Source of the DNA: Chondrus crispus
Lineage: Eukaryota; Rhodophyta; Florideophyceae; Gigartinales; Gigartinaceae
Length of the DNA stretch: 64,000 nucleotides
Assembly: GCF_000350225.1 (NCBI RefSeq)
Contig: NW_005179068.1
Coordinates: forward strand, 130,938 to 194,937
Direction: 5' to 3'
Of this stretch, positions 17,300 through 27,125 are shown piece after piece. The notes beneath the pieces were generated by a model. The model did not search any database and had not been told where the DNA came from. It worked only from the letters and a program-made list of their open reading frames with translations. A program made the translations under genes and the position numbers. Every line of letters begins with the position of its first letter. Position 1 is the first letter of the stretch.

Positions 17300-20125
17300 C
17301 TAAATGATCGATGTCTTCTCTGGATCCACCTCAATCCCCTTCTTTCCGATGACGTGCCCCAATAGCCTCGTCTGTGATTGCGCGAAGGAACACTTCGCAA
17401 GCTTCAACTTCAATCCACTGCGAGCAATCAGCTCGAACACTTCAATTAAATGGTCAACATGGACGTCCAAGGACTTTGAAAAGATAACCACGTCATCAAG
17501 GTATACTCGGACGAATGGCAGGTCTCTGAATACGCCATCCATCATCCTTTGAAAGGTTGAAGGAGCGTTCATGAGCCCGAATGGCATCACTTCAAATTGA
17601 AAGGTCCCGTACCGACAGACAAACGTCGTCTGTTCTTTGCACCATGAAGCCATCCGCACTTGCCAATAACCCGAGAACAAGTCCAGGGTAGTGAACACTT
17701 TGCTTCCTTCAAGGTCGTCAAATATCTCTTCTATTTTGGGCAACGGCCACTTGTCGGCCTTCACCACCCGGTTAAGCGCGCGGTAGTCAACACAGAAGCG
17801 AGGTTTCCCGTCCTTCTTCGTTGCGATGACGACCGGAAACGACCAAGGAGCTACAGAGGGGGTAATGATCCCTGCCTTCTGCATCTTCTCGATCTCCTCG
17901 CGCACTACCGCGTTGTGTCTCAGAGGGAGCCTCCGAACGGCGTGCGAAATGGGTCTGTCGTCATTTAACTCAAAAGAATGTGACACAGGGACATCTGCCG
18001 ACCTGAGGTCGTCCAAAGACCATGCAGCTATTCCCATACTCTTGATAGAACATATTATGCGGTCGGCGTTCTCTCTGCTGATATGGCTCAGCTTAGACAT
18101 TAGAAGTTCCTCCTTCTCATCTCTCTTCTCTTTCTCATCCGCCGGCTCGTACTCTGAGCCTTCCCCAGCTAGGTCCGGAAGTCCAGCATGAGGATCTTCG
18201 TCCTCAGTGACTGCTCCCGCCCAGGCAAGGTCTGGTTCAAACGGCACCCTGTCACGCATCGAAAGGACGAAGTCTTCATCCGTGTCAGTCGAGTCAGCCG
18301 GCACGGCCCCCGAGTCTGACGTGAAGTCCTCACTGTCGGTAGCGGATCCCGGCTTCTTATGGTCTTCATCCATCTCAAGACTTAGTCGAATCGTCTCAGC
18401 ACCCACAGTCACTTGGACATGCTGTTGCCCCAAATCAATGCACGTTTGGAGCTCCTCTAACGTCGCCATCCCCATGATGACGTCGTATGGTGTTCCCGTA
18501 ACGACAAGGAAGTCCATCATGCTCACCAGTCCCCCAAACGAGACGGGGACCTGGCGCAGTGATCCAACACAAGGGGAGCTCTTCCCATCTGCCACAGTAA
18601 TGTGTTTCTTCGTACTCTCTGGCGTCAGAGAAAGTCTCTTCATGAGGTGCGGCGACATGATGTTCGGCACGGCACCCGAATCCAGTAGTGCTTGAGCATC
18701 AGTTCCATAAACTTGAACAGTAACTACCCGAAGACGCCTCGGGAAGACATCCGTGTGGCCCGCAAACCCGCGAGAACGCCCTAATCTCCTGGATAGAAGG
18801 CGCTTCATCTCCTTCCTTGCTCCTTCAGCGTCTCCACGGACAAGTTGTCCAAATGTTAGACCAGACGGCGCATTCGCCAGCTCTGACACGACGTTGTACT
18901 TGCCGACGTGCTCCTGGAGTGCCGCCTTCTTTGAAACATTCTTCTTCTTCTGGCGTGCAGGCTTCACTCTCGGCACTCTCAGCGGCTCATTCCAGGGGAT
19001 AGTTCCCCTAGGAGCTACTGGAGTGGGATTCAGCAGCCTCGGGATCGAAACTTCTTCACGGTTCTTCGACTGCTTCGGCAAGGCCTCTCCTTCGGCGTTG
19101 CGTTTCGTAGCTGCCACCAATTCTCCCTTGGTGGTCTCAGTTATGACCGTGACTTGCTTCGAGTCTCTGGTGGCCTTGTCACCGGCGTCGTTAGCAGAAC
19201 CGCCTGCTTTCGGGCCATAAGCGCTTCCTGCGCCAGCGTTACCTTGAGGACGTGCATGAGCCACATTCTTTCTAGCAAAGCGGGACCACCAAGTCTCCGT
19301 CGTGTGTCCAATCTTCCCACACGTTGGGCAACGAGTATCACGGTGTGGGTTGGAACGACAACGAGTCGCTGAATGCCCTAGTTTCTTGCAATGGGAACAT
19401 GTCCAACTCGTATCACTGTCCCCTGGCGTCTGTCGTTTCTTCATCATCAGTGACAGTTCCGCCAGCTGGTTGGTGATGGCGTCAAACTTGTTCTCCAGCC
19501 TTTCCTGTCGAGGATCCACATCAGAACGCACCAGTACGCGCTTGGGCGTCACAGGTTCAACGGACTGCGCAGGAGTTTTCGCCGCCTTGAAGGCGTCACG
19601 GCCTGCAGCAAAGTCCTTCACGGTCTTCATCAGTTCTTCGTACGTCGTCGGAGAACGATAGATCGCGAACTGAGCAACATCCAAATGTGCCATTACGGCA
19701 TTGCGAAGCAAGCCGTACTTTGCCTCGTCGTTGAAACCAGCCCTTCTGTAGAGCTTGTCCATTTCATCCATCGAAGTAAGCAAGTTCTTACCACCCAGTC
19801 GGCAACTCATAGCCTTCTGGATGTTTTCTTCTGGCCTCGGTGCCTCCGTAAAACGGTCGTACAGGGTGCTCTTCACACCGTCCCAGATACTGGCGGCCTC
19901 GGTCAGACTCCCATTATGACTATACGTTTCATAGTAATAGTCGAACGCGGCACCCTCGAGATGGCATAGGATAGCTCCTGCCTTCTCCTCGTCAGGCTTG
20001 CCGCGCATAATGATGTTCTCGTATACGAACAGAAACTTGGAAACATCTGACCCGTTCGACCCATCGTAGGTAACAGGGTTAGGGCCCGCACTTGTGTCTG
20101 CGTCGGCCCTCCACAAGAGTACCAT
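17300..20125 (-). CDS. gypsy A gag-protease-RT, 941 aa, ending at an internal TAG
   Basis: The gag domain occupies about residues 1-240 (KFLFVYENIIMRGKPDEEKA, retrotransposon gag helices). A CCHC knuckle CSHCKKLGHSATRC lies at about 243-256, and a second, CPTCGKIGHTTETW, has Trp in place of the last Cys. The retropepsin motif LLDSGAVPNIMS is at about 480. RT spans about 720-930, with FCVDYRALNRV, MPFGLMNAPSTFQRMM and the catalytic YLDD. The frame ends TSII followed by TAG just before the RNase H connection; downstream sequence is in the same frame, so this is a single nonsense codon or a readthrough site. The gag ATG is made of the last base of the 5' LTR plus the first two bases after it. 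Gag and pol form one frame with no shift between them. Confidence 0.93.
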   Translation of the reverse strand: MVLLWRADADTSAGPNPVTYDGSNGSDVSKFLFVYENIIMRGKPDEEKAGAILCHLEGAAFDYYYETYSHNGSLTEAASIWDGVKSTLYDRFTEAPRPEENIQKAMSCRLGGKNLLTSMDEMDKLYRRAGFNDEAKYGLLRNAVMAHLDVAQFAIYRSPTTYEELMKTVKDFAAGRDAFKAAKTPAQSVEPVTPKRVLVRSDVDPRQERLENKFDAITNQLAELSLMMKKRQTPGDSDTSWTCSHCKKLGHSATRCRSNPHRDTRCPTCGKIGHTTETWWSRFARKNVAHARPQGNAGAGSAYGPKAGGSANDAGDKATRDSKQVTVITETTKGELVAATKRNAEGEALPKQSKNREEVSIPRLLNPTPVAPRGTIPWNEPLRVPRVKPARQKKKNVSKKAALQEHVGKYNVVSELANAPSGLTFGQLVRGDAEGARKEMKRLLSRRLGRSRGFAGHTDVFPRRLRVVTVQVYGTDAQALLDSGAVPNIMSPHLMKRLSLTPESTKKHITVADGKSSPCVGSLRQVPVSFGGLVSMMDFLVVTGTPYDVIMGMATLEELQTCIDLGQQHVQVTVGAETIRLSLEMDEDHKKPGSATDSEDFTSDSGAVPADSTDTDEDFVLSMRDRVPFEPDLAWAGAVTEDEDPHAGLPDLAGEGSEYEPADEKEKRDEKEELLMSKLSHISRENADRIICSIKSMGIAAWSLDDLRSADVPVSHSFELNDDRPISHAVRRLPLRHNAVVREEIEKMQKAGIITPSVAPWSFPVVIATKKDGKPRFCVDYRALNRVVKADKWPLPKIEEIFDDLEGSKVFTTLDLFSGYWQVRMASWCKEQTTFVCRYGTFQFEVMPFGLMNAPSTFQRMMDGVFRDLPFVRVYLDDVVIFSKSLDVHVDHLIEVFELIARSGLKLKLAKCSFAQSQTRLLGHVIGKKGIEVDPEKTSII
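20110..20124 (-). promoter_or_regulatory. Primer-binding site of gypsy A
   Basis: Minus-strand sequence TGGTACTCTTGTGG starts immediately after the 5' LTR, as a tRNA-primed site complementary to a CCA end should. The priming tRNA is not identified; it is not the usual initiator-Met sequence. It overlaps the gag start. Confidence 0.6.
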
Positions 20126-20393
20126 GTTGTCGGTGAAATGGGGGAGGCGGTTCTGGGGAGCGTGCCGTTCGTGGTGAGGGTTTTTTTCGAGTGTCGTCCC
20201 CCCTTCCCCGCAGCGCCCGTCACCCTCTCTCTTTTATTTCTACGAAATTCCTTCCAGAAGCGTCCACGCATCCGGCCCGGATTCCGCCGGGCCGTCCGCG
20301 TGCGCCTCTCTAAAATTCAAATAAAATCTCGGACTACAGAATAAAATCTCCCTCTACAGTAAAATGCAAATATTTCCCTAAAAATATCTCACA
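20125..20393 (-). repeat. 5' LTR of gypsy A
   Basis: 269 bp, identical by eye to the 3' LTR. It is followed on the right by the target duplication CACAT (20394-20398). Confidence 0.95.
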
Positions 20394-20474
20394 CACATTA
20401 CGAAAAAGGTAGAGTGAGTGTGTGTTCATTGATGCTTGCGTGTGATGGGGTCTAGCATAAAACCAAATTTATCC

Positions 20475-20652
20475 GTGTGATGACTCGAGATAATATCTGT
20501 GATGACTCGAGATACTATCTGTGATGACTCGAGATCCCCTTTACTTCCGCGCTCCAGGTCCTACACTTTAATGGACCCACGCCGTCGCATCCGCTGGCGT
20601 TGTCAGTCGTGTCCACCTGTCCAGCTGGACAGGTTGCGTCATGACAATCCCC
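20475..20652. repeat. Copy-A-specific segment with a 22-bp triple repeat
   Basis: Between ...AAATTTATCCG and CACGTGTGCAAC, copy A has about 176 bp that copy B lacks. The left part holds three tandem units GTGATGACTCGAGAT followed by A.TATCT (20476-20536), each with the palindrome CTCGAG. It is either an insertion in A or a deletion in B. No target duplication or coding sequence is seen. Confidence 0.55.
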
Positions 20653-20879
20653 ACGTGTGCAACAGAAATCTTTTTGCTTTCTTTTTCAGTTTTTTTGGGC
20701 TGCAGTTGCACAATGTTGTGGCACAGTTGTGCAATGTGCACGAACCTCTGGGCGTAATTAAAGAACTAATGTTAGCCTGTTAACAGGCTCTAGCTCTACC
20801 AAGAGGGTGTCCAGACGACAAGCGATTTGCCTTATGTGAGATCAAGCATGGCGTCATATAAGGCCAGCTTCTTTTTGCA

Positions 20880-21250
20880 AAAAAAATTAAATCGACGACA
20901 CTTTATAAAGTCAGTTGGGACGCCATTTCTTTAGCGTACGTACCCTCGGCAATAAGATCTTGCAAAACATCGGGATAGAAGTTGTGAATACACAGAAAGA
21001 CTAAGAATGTAATGTAGTTTTTATAGGCGGATGACATTTTAAACAGGCATTTTGGTTTCGAAGATGTCAACACATAACGTTTTGAGGTTGGTCAAAAAGG
21101 CTTTTTTCAGGCATTCTAAAATGCCTGGAAAAGATCTCACCAAACTCCACACTTTCACAACCCAGAAGTCAACTGCGGTGGCGTGAGTATTTTTCCTTGC
21201 TGCTGAGAAAGCACAAGTCGGGAAAAATAAGTTGAAAAGTGACCTCATAC
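20880..21250 (-). pseudogene. Conserved short coding-like unit, repeat unit 1
   Basis: The minus-strand frame 21248-21039 (MRSLFNLFFPTCAFSAARKN...FLTNLKTLCVDIFETK) has a counterpart in copy B at 43084-42710 (...VLSQQRGKDTLATAVKFCVA...FLECLKKGAF). A diverged tandem counterpart lies at 24100-24480, whose minus strand reads similarly in pieces. The DNA shares ATCTTGCA.AACA.CGGGA and CACAGAAAGA between units. Similarity at the peptide level suggests a formerly coding segment, but no family is recognised and length varies between copies. Confidence 0.35.
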
Positions 21251-21470
21251 GAGGTCATTTGTCGTCTACACCCAGTTACTGTCATTAGTGTCACCTACAG
21301 TATTTTTCAGGGAACATTTTTGAGGTAACTTACATGATTTACTGTCGGTGACAGTATTCCCCTGGTGACACTGTTTTACGTCTGTTTCTAATTATTGTTG
21401 ATGACTCTAATTTCAAATTTCAAATTAGCGTCACTGGCAGCAACTGCCGGAACTGCTACACTCTACTACA

Positions 21471-23143
21471 TCATTGATTGTGATCATGTACATCAATTTC
21501 AACAGTTTCAGGTACAACTGGTTCTCCGTTGAAATGGTTCCGGTGCTTGTTGATAATGTTCTGTAACTTCGGAAACAGCTGACGTTCCTCCCATAAACCA
21601 TTCGTGTTTAAAGCCATCCCTGTCCTCACCATCGCCTTGCGAGCAAACGTCATACCCTCACTATCCTTTTGCTCATTGACCTCACGCACAGCAGCACTCG
21701 CGAGTCTCAGAAAAAAGATTTCCCAGGATTGGCCAGCTTTCCAGAACCATCCGTCCACCTTCCCTCCATGATCATCTGCATTTTAAATGCCTCCCATCTC
21801 GTACACCATGCTCGCTTGTTTTTTTGTATTACAAAAGAATCGCAAGGTTTAATTAAATGTGTGGCATTCTTAGGAAAGTATCTTATTTCAGTATTAATCC
21901 CAATAGCAGCTTGGGAAAGTGAGACTGTATTGTTATGGCCGCTACAGTTATCGACGTACAGTATGCGCTTTCGGCCACCTGGCAATGCTCAAAAAACACG
22001 TCGTTCTTGCATCCATTGATGCATTACCTGCGAATCCATCCAGCCTTTAGGTCCGCTACGGTAGGAGACACCTGGTACATTGTCAGGTACACCACGGATA
22101 GGATAACCCCGGCATTGATTTTTGAAAACCATAAACGGATTCTCGATTTTTGCCTCAACACCTCCACTGAGCCTTACCAACATAGTCATTCCCTCTCCTC
22201 CAGATGCCACATCTGCATACTTCATTTCTTCATTTCCCATAAATCCCAGCGTGCGCCCGTTATCATAGTTGATCACAAAGTGTGTCTCATCAGCGTTGCT
22301 CACATCGCTTTCGTTTAGTGTGCCAGCGCGAAACTCACGACAAAGCTGCCTAAGATGAAAAGAGACTTCTTTTTCTATGAAAGCCTCCTTGGCTGGGCTC
22401 GTCAACAGCTTTCCTGTATGGGCTCGACTCACAATACAAAAACGATCAGCAAATGTCTGAATCCATCGGGCATTTATCTTCATGATTATGGGAACATCTG
22501 TGCACGGATCCATAAAATTTAGAGAGTACGACGGGGATGTACTGTGTTTGATGAGGTGCACTGCCAGTGCACGAAGGTTCCGCAAATTAAACTTGACCCC
22601 CAATCTCCTCAAACGGTCAAACTCTTCAACCAAATCCTTGTGTAGAGCCAAAACCCAGGCTTCTCTTTTACGTCCCCTACCAGAGCGTGCTTTAGTAAAT
22701 ACTCGCGTGAAACCGTTACGCGAAACACGCGTGATGGAGCCTGTTTTGCCTTGTAACACCACCTTGCCTTCTTTATCGGTAAAATCTGACCTCGACTTCC
22801 AAAGGCGGCTTGCCCGTACAAGGTTTGCGTTTCGGGTTCCGCGAAAAAGATCCGGGAATTCGGCAACGGCTTTAGATGCGATACATGTTTCCCCGTCTGT
22901 CCGTACAGCCTGAAGCATCCATTTAACGATAGTCAATCGTTGCGACAGCGTCAAAACGCGCTGCAAGCTACGCTTTTTTGTCGTGTCTGTAGTTGGAACT
23001 TCGTTCCTGTTGATTACAGATGCATTTGATGCATCTGTTTTTGTCCCCGGGTTCGTGGTTGTCGAATGGCCTTGGTGCAATTTGCCATTACGAAGCTTTG
23101 CGCTCTCGAGAGCGGCAATAATAGGGGAAGCAGATGCCGGCAT
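21471..23143 (-). pseudogene. pogo/Tc1-superfamily transposase with one nonsense codon and one frameshift
   Basis: ATG 23143 (MPASASPIIAALESAKLRNG). An N-terminal helix-turn-helix region (LTLSQRLTIVKWMLQAV, then LVRASRLWKSR) would bind DNA. The DDD core has its first Asp in NADETHFVIN, the second in YVDNCSGHN and the third in LIKPCDSFVI, the pogo/DDE_1 pattern; all three are present. An in-frame TGA (about 21987) follows ERRVF, and a one-base loss in a T run near 21715 shifts the last 80 codons. Otherwise the frame is continuous. The close relative at 58908-60601 (plus) has different lesions. The transposase would cut and rejoin the element ends at TA sites. Confidence 0.88.
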
Positions 23144-23149
23144 TGGGAG

Positions 23150-23770
23150 GAGGGAGAATGAAGTGAAGGTGGGAGGAGGGAGAGGGAAGTGAAAGTGGTG
23201 GGAGGAGGGAGATAGACGTGAACGGAGGGGAGGAACGTGAAGTTGTTGGGAGGAGGGAGAGGGACGTGGTCGGAGGGGGAGAGACTTGAAAGTAGTGGGA
23301 GCAGAGAAAGGGACTTGAAGGTGGCGGGAGGAGAGAGAAGGACGTGAACATTGTGGGAGAGAGGAGAGGGTCTTGAACGTGGTGGAAGGAGGGTGAGGGA
23401 TGATGAAAGTGGTGGGAAGAGGGGAGCGACGTGAACGTGGTGGGAGGATGGTGATGGACGTGAACGTGGTGGGAGGAGGGGGAGCGACGTGAACGTGGTG
23501 GGAGGATGGTGATGGACGTGAACGTGGTGGGAGGAGGGGGAGCGACGTGAACGTGGTGGGAGGATGGTGATGGATGATGAAAGTGGTGGGAGGAGGGGGA
23601 GCGACGTGAACGTGGTGGGTGGATGGCGATGGACGTGAGGGTGGTGAGAGGAGGGGGAGCGACGTGAACGTGGTGGGAGGAGGGGGAGCGACGTGAACGT
23701 GGTGGGAGGAGGGGGAAGGATGTGATCGTGGTGGGAGGAGGGAGAGGGACGCGAAAGCGGTGTCGCGAAT
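23150..23770. repeat. G/A-rich minisatellite inside pogo 1
   Basis: Tandem units of about 29-31 bp alternate between GTGGTGGGAGGAGGGGGAGC and GTGGTGGGAGGATGGTGATG, each followed by GACGTGAAC. It is strand-asymmetric, with purines on plus. The long minus-strand frame across it (SPSSHHVHVAPPP...) is simply the repeat translated. It lies just upstream of the transposase ATG. Confidence 0.9.
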
Positions 23771-24089
23771 TGAGATCTGGTATCTTTTTCGATCTAATGC
23801 CTTTTTTGCTGGTTGGTGATGTTTCGTCCAAATTGTAAAACCATGCAGTATTTCGGTCGCAGACGCAACATGTACTGTAAACTTTTGCGTATTGTGAGCT
23901 CAACAGATCTGTCGCCACGTTCCGGATTTTTCGTGGCAATACCGTGACACCCGTTTGGAGGAATTGTGACACTAATTTCAATTGGCCGTTTTTCAAATCA
24001 CCGTTTTAGTATCAGTGTCACTATTTCGCGTTGTTACTCTAAATTATTGGTTACACTAATGACAGTAACTGGGTGTAGTGTCTCTATCC

Positions 24090-24547
24090 GACCGGGGCTT
24101 GTTCTCTTTGAAACAGTATATAAATTAAATTGAACATTTAAAAGGCTGTCTTGGACACTATTTTCTTGACCCATTTGTTTTGGGCACTAAAATCTTGCAG
24201 AACACCGGGAGAGCAACTCTAAATACGCAGAAAGATTTAGAAAGTAATGCAGATTGAAGACATTGTTCCTTTTTAAACTGACGTTTTGGGTTTCAAAGTT
24301 ATTGTACATGCGGTTTTAAGGTGCTTTAGCAAAGCTTCTTTTCCAGACATAACCAAAAACGACGAGGAAGAACAGGCAATTCTCACAGAGTTCTTTCTGT
24401 CCCCATGTCAGAAGTTGAGAAAAGTGGCGGAGTTATCTCTTTTTTTCTTGTCGAGGAAGCGCAAGTCAAGAATAAAATAGGTCGAATAATGCTATCATAT
24501 GTATGAGGACAAGGATCCAATCGACACTAGACACTAGCACTTAGTGA
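24090..24547. repeat. Duplication tail, repeat unit 2
   Basis: Diverged tandem relative of 20880-21260 (shared ATCTTGCAGAACACCGGGA, TACGCAGAAAGA and AGCGCAAGTCA...AATAAAAT). The same two-unit order is present in copy B (42590-43050 and 43120-43530), so the tandem arrangement predates the segmental duplication. It ends at the gypsy B target GATTG. Confidence 0.6.
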
Positions 24548-24552
24548 GATTG

Positions 24553-24911
24553 TGTTGAGAACTGGGGGAGTTTGTTGGGTTGAGAGCAAAGAAAAGGGGT
24601 TGATCATGTACTCTGCCGTTTACTCGTACGATAGCGACTTGCGTCCTATTTATACTGTACTTTCTTTTCAGATTCCAAGGAGCGACTTGGCCTTCAGAAG
24701 CGCAAAGACTTGCGCAAGGACGGCACGTCATCGTGCGAAAGTTGAGAGAGGAGGCACACCTAACATGAGACTACACAGAAGCGCAGGGAACGTGGCGAGA
24801 GGAATGGTGCAGTTGAAATCTACGTAATTCTCAAGCCTTATCCTGCAACAAAGCAGAGCTGATACACGTAACAAATTCAATTACACCAACATCTCGGATG
24901 TTGGTGTAACA
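24553..24911 (-). repeat. 3' LTR of gypsy B
   Basis: 359 bp. The first 280 bp are identical by eye to the 5' LTR; six differences all fall in the last 80 bp. That end forms a perfect hairpin here (ACACCAACATC / GATGTTGGTGT), which is imperfect in the other LTR. Confidence 0.93.
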
Positions 24912-24931
24912 GCCCTCTTTTCAAATGGTGC

Positions 24932-25757
24932 CTATAGACTGTGTGCAGCCATGACGAGTTCGGCATTGGGATGATCGTCGAGGTATGCATCAAGCATATC
25001 GGGGATGTCTTCTGCAATATTTTGGAACGGCTCCCATGTTGGCACTTTGTAGTCAAAGCCTCTCCATTTGCACTGAACTTCGTAAATCTCAGAGTCTGGG
25101 TTGAATCGCAATCCAAAATCTTTGTCACAGTCTGAAGATGAGGGTCGCTATGGTCAATGGTGTCCAGCAGCGTTTCGGTCAAGTTCAGGGTGGAGTCAGC
25201 GTAGAGTTTAAGCCTATTGTAGTGCACCAAACAGTTTTTTCCATTAATGAGATCCTCAATTTCAAATGAAGTATCCGAAATGGCCCGCACAATGCGACGA
25301 GGGCCTATCCACTTCACTCGACGTTTACTGTCTCCAGCATTAACGCGCTTGGCGACAAGGACGAAGTCCCGAACTTCAAAGTTATAGGCGAGAACGTGGG
25401 TCTTTTCGTTGTGCTTCTTGATAGCTTTCTCTCGATTTCTGGTTCTTTTCTCGTGGATTTCTCGATGCATTCCATCTAGGGCTTTCTGGAGAGATTCAAT
25501 GTGCACAAGTCTCTGGGCTGTTATAAACTCAACTGTGCGGGGTTCTGGAGCGCCAGGCCGAAGCACAGTCCTAAGGCGATTATCGGCCGGAAGCTGAGTC
25601 ATGGCGGTGACAGGAGCAGCTCCACCTAGGCTCTGTTTTGGAGAGTGATTGATGGTGCTCTGAACTAGAGGTAGCACAGAGGTCTATTCCTGGACCCCCA
25701 TGCGAAACTCAGAGAGCAGTGCTCGACAGGCGCGCAAAACCTCCTTGCAAACCACTT
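24932..25757 (-). pseudogene. gypsy B integrase C-terminus and chromodomain
   Basis: 25677 onward reads LPLVQSTINHSPKQSLGGAA, the integrase C-terminal region, followed by VRDFVLVAKRVNAGDSKRRVKW and the GPRRIV (GPY/F-like) motif. A chromodomain follows but is split by a frameshift near 25128: the second half, VQCKWRGFDYKVPTWEPFQN plus IAEDIPDMLDAYL, is in another frame and ends at TAG 24932-24934. A second shift near 25758 and a TAG near 25684 separate this part from the integrase core. Chromodomains of such elements bind modified histone H3 tails and steer integration. Confidence 0.85.
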
Positions 25758-27125
25758 CTACTGTCCATTTCCCTGCGTTGAGTACGGTGTTGTACAATGG
25801 TGGTGAGCATGCAAAGCCTGATTAAGCTTGGTCATTAGATTGTTCTTAAAATGTAGACCGCGATCAGAATTCCACGTCAACACAACACCAAAGGTCGCAA
25901 ACCACATTAGAATAATTGAAGCAGCGGTTTCTGCGGTTGCATCCATACAAGGCTCTAGCCAAACAAAGGACGACGCATCATCCTTTAGAATCAATACGTA
26001 CTTGGGCAGGTCAACACTGTCAACCATGAACAAAAAATCGAAATGGAGAAGTTCATTTGGTTTTTCGGCATGAAGTGCGTGCCCCATGGGCCTTGGAACA
26101 CGATGGCCCCCAATAGTCGCCAAGCAGTGTAGACAGCTACGACAGAACGCCTTGATATCGGTTTCCATTCCGTGCCAAAAGAAGTGTGGCTGAATGCTCT
26201 TTACTGTCGTTTCCGAGCCGCGGTGTCCCCCACGGCCACAGTGCCCTATGACACAAAGCCGAATCTGCAGAGCAACAGCAGCACTTGGAACCCATACAGC
26301 GTTTTTATCCGAAATAAAAAGTCCATCGCGCTTGGTTCCAGGGGCGTTTTCCTCTCCTTTCTCAATGGCCGCGATCTGTACGGCAGCAATGTCCTTTGCT
26401 GAAGGCCAAGTGAAGTCAGGGTCAAGCTCGGGCGCCACGGGGGCTACAAAAAGTAATGAAAGTCTCAGTATAGTAGAAACGGGCTTCGTACCCCAGCGGG
26501 AGAGGAGGTCTGCCCATACGTTCTCATACCCACTAATGTGGGAGATAGTGTAACGGAAAGCAGCCAATTGCATCGCCCAACGTTGAATTTTGTTAATCAC
26601 ATGCCTTGCGATACTTGGAGAAGAGCCCGAAGGGTTGAAAATAAATGTGAGATTCTTATGGTCCGCGAAGAGGCGAAAGCCTTCCGGACGCAAGAGCATA
26701 TAATCTAGTCTTGTTACTGAGGCGATAATTGCAAAAGCCTCTTTCTCTGGCGTAGACCAGCGCCCACTGGAGCCCTTGAAACTTCCAGAGAGGAAGGAGA
26801 GCGGTTCATGATGCTGCTCAGAGAACGGAAGATGGACATCTGTTTTTGACACTTGTGTCAAAATACCGGACCAGTGGTCCTCCGAAGCATTCGTAAAAAG
26901 TGATAATTGCTTAGTTGGGTCCGGATGTGACAACGTTATTGCATTTAAAAGCGCATGCTTCAACTCCTCGAAGGCATTTGTTTGGAAGTCGGTCCAGATT
27001 GAGGAATCAAGGTACTGGCGGGCGACGGATTTCCGGGTACGCTTACCAGCTGCTTGATACACTTGTTCAAGAGCTTGCGCCAATGGCGCAACAATAGTTG
27101 TGAATTGAGGAATTGAACTGCGCAT
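25758..27125 (-). pseudogene. gypsy B RNase H and integrase core
   Basis: Starts directly after TAG 27126-27128, which replaces the usual Trp of an A-N-W-M-R-x-x-I-P motif (AAN*MRSSIPQF). RNase H includes LSLFTNASEDHWSGILTQ (Asp of the usual TDAS is Asn here), EKEAFAI and LFADHKNLTFIF. Integrase has H-C-G...H (GHCGRGGHRG), CRSCLHC, LHFDFLF and SDRGLHF. The frame ends GNGQ followed by TAG; the catalytic Glu lies in a shifted frame (KWTVEVVCKEV). Non-functional as it stands. Confidence 0.88.

Larger units (their letters stand above)
13141..20393 (-). mobile_element. Complete Ty3/gypsy retrotransposon (gypsy A) with an antisense accessory gene
   Basis: Bounded by 269-bp LTRs at 13141-13409 and 20125-20393 that read identical by eye, start TGTTGTCGG and end ATCTCACA (TG...CA). 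The 5-bp target duplication CACAT lies at 13136-13140 and 20394-20398. The coding strand is minus: gag, protease, RT, RNase H and integrase occupy 20125 to 15398 with a single TAG interruption. A 2-kb segment between integrase and the 3' LTR holds an opposite-strand gene (13848-15320). Identical LTRs and a perfect target duplication indicate very recent insertion. It sits in copy A of the duplication and is absent from copy B. Confidence 0.95.
21269..24075 (-). mobile_element. pogo-like DNA transposon (pogo 1), 2.8 kb
   Basis: Perfect terminal inverted repeats of 23 bp, starting CACCCAGTTACTGTCATTAG at 21269 and mirrored at 24053-24075, flanked by TA on each side (21267-21268, 24076-24077). 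The empty site is visible in copy B at 43054-43055 (gtcgtcTAgtgtc). The internal region has a transposase on the minus strand and a 620-bp minisatellite between its start and the right end. Confidence 0.93.

Noticed and set aside
17300..17302. Programmed gag-pol stop readthrough in gypsy A
   Set aside because: The stop is inside pol, after the RT catalytic domain, not between gag and protease.
23088..23996. A 302-codon Ser/Pro/His-rich protein on the minus strand
   Set aside because: It is the translation of the purine minisatellite; composition follows the repeat unit and there is no independent coding signal.
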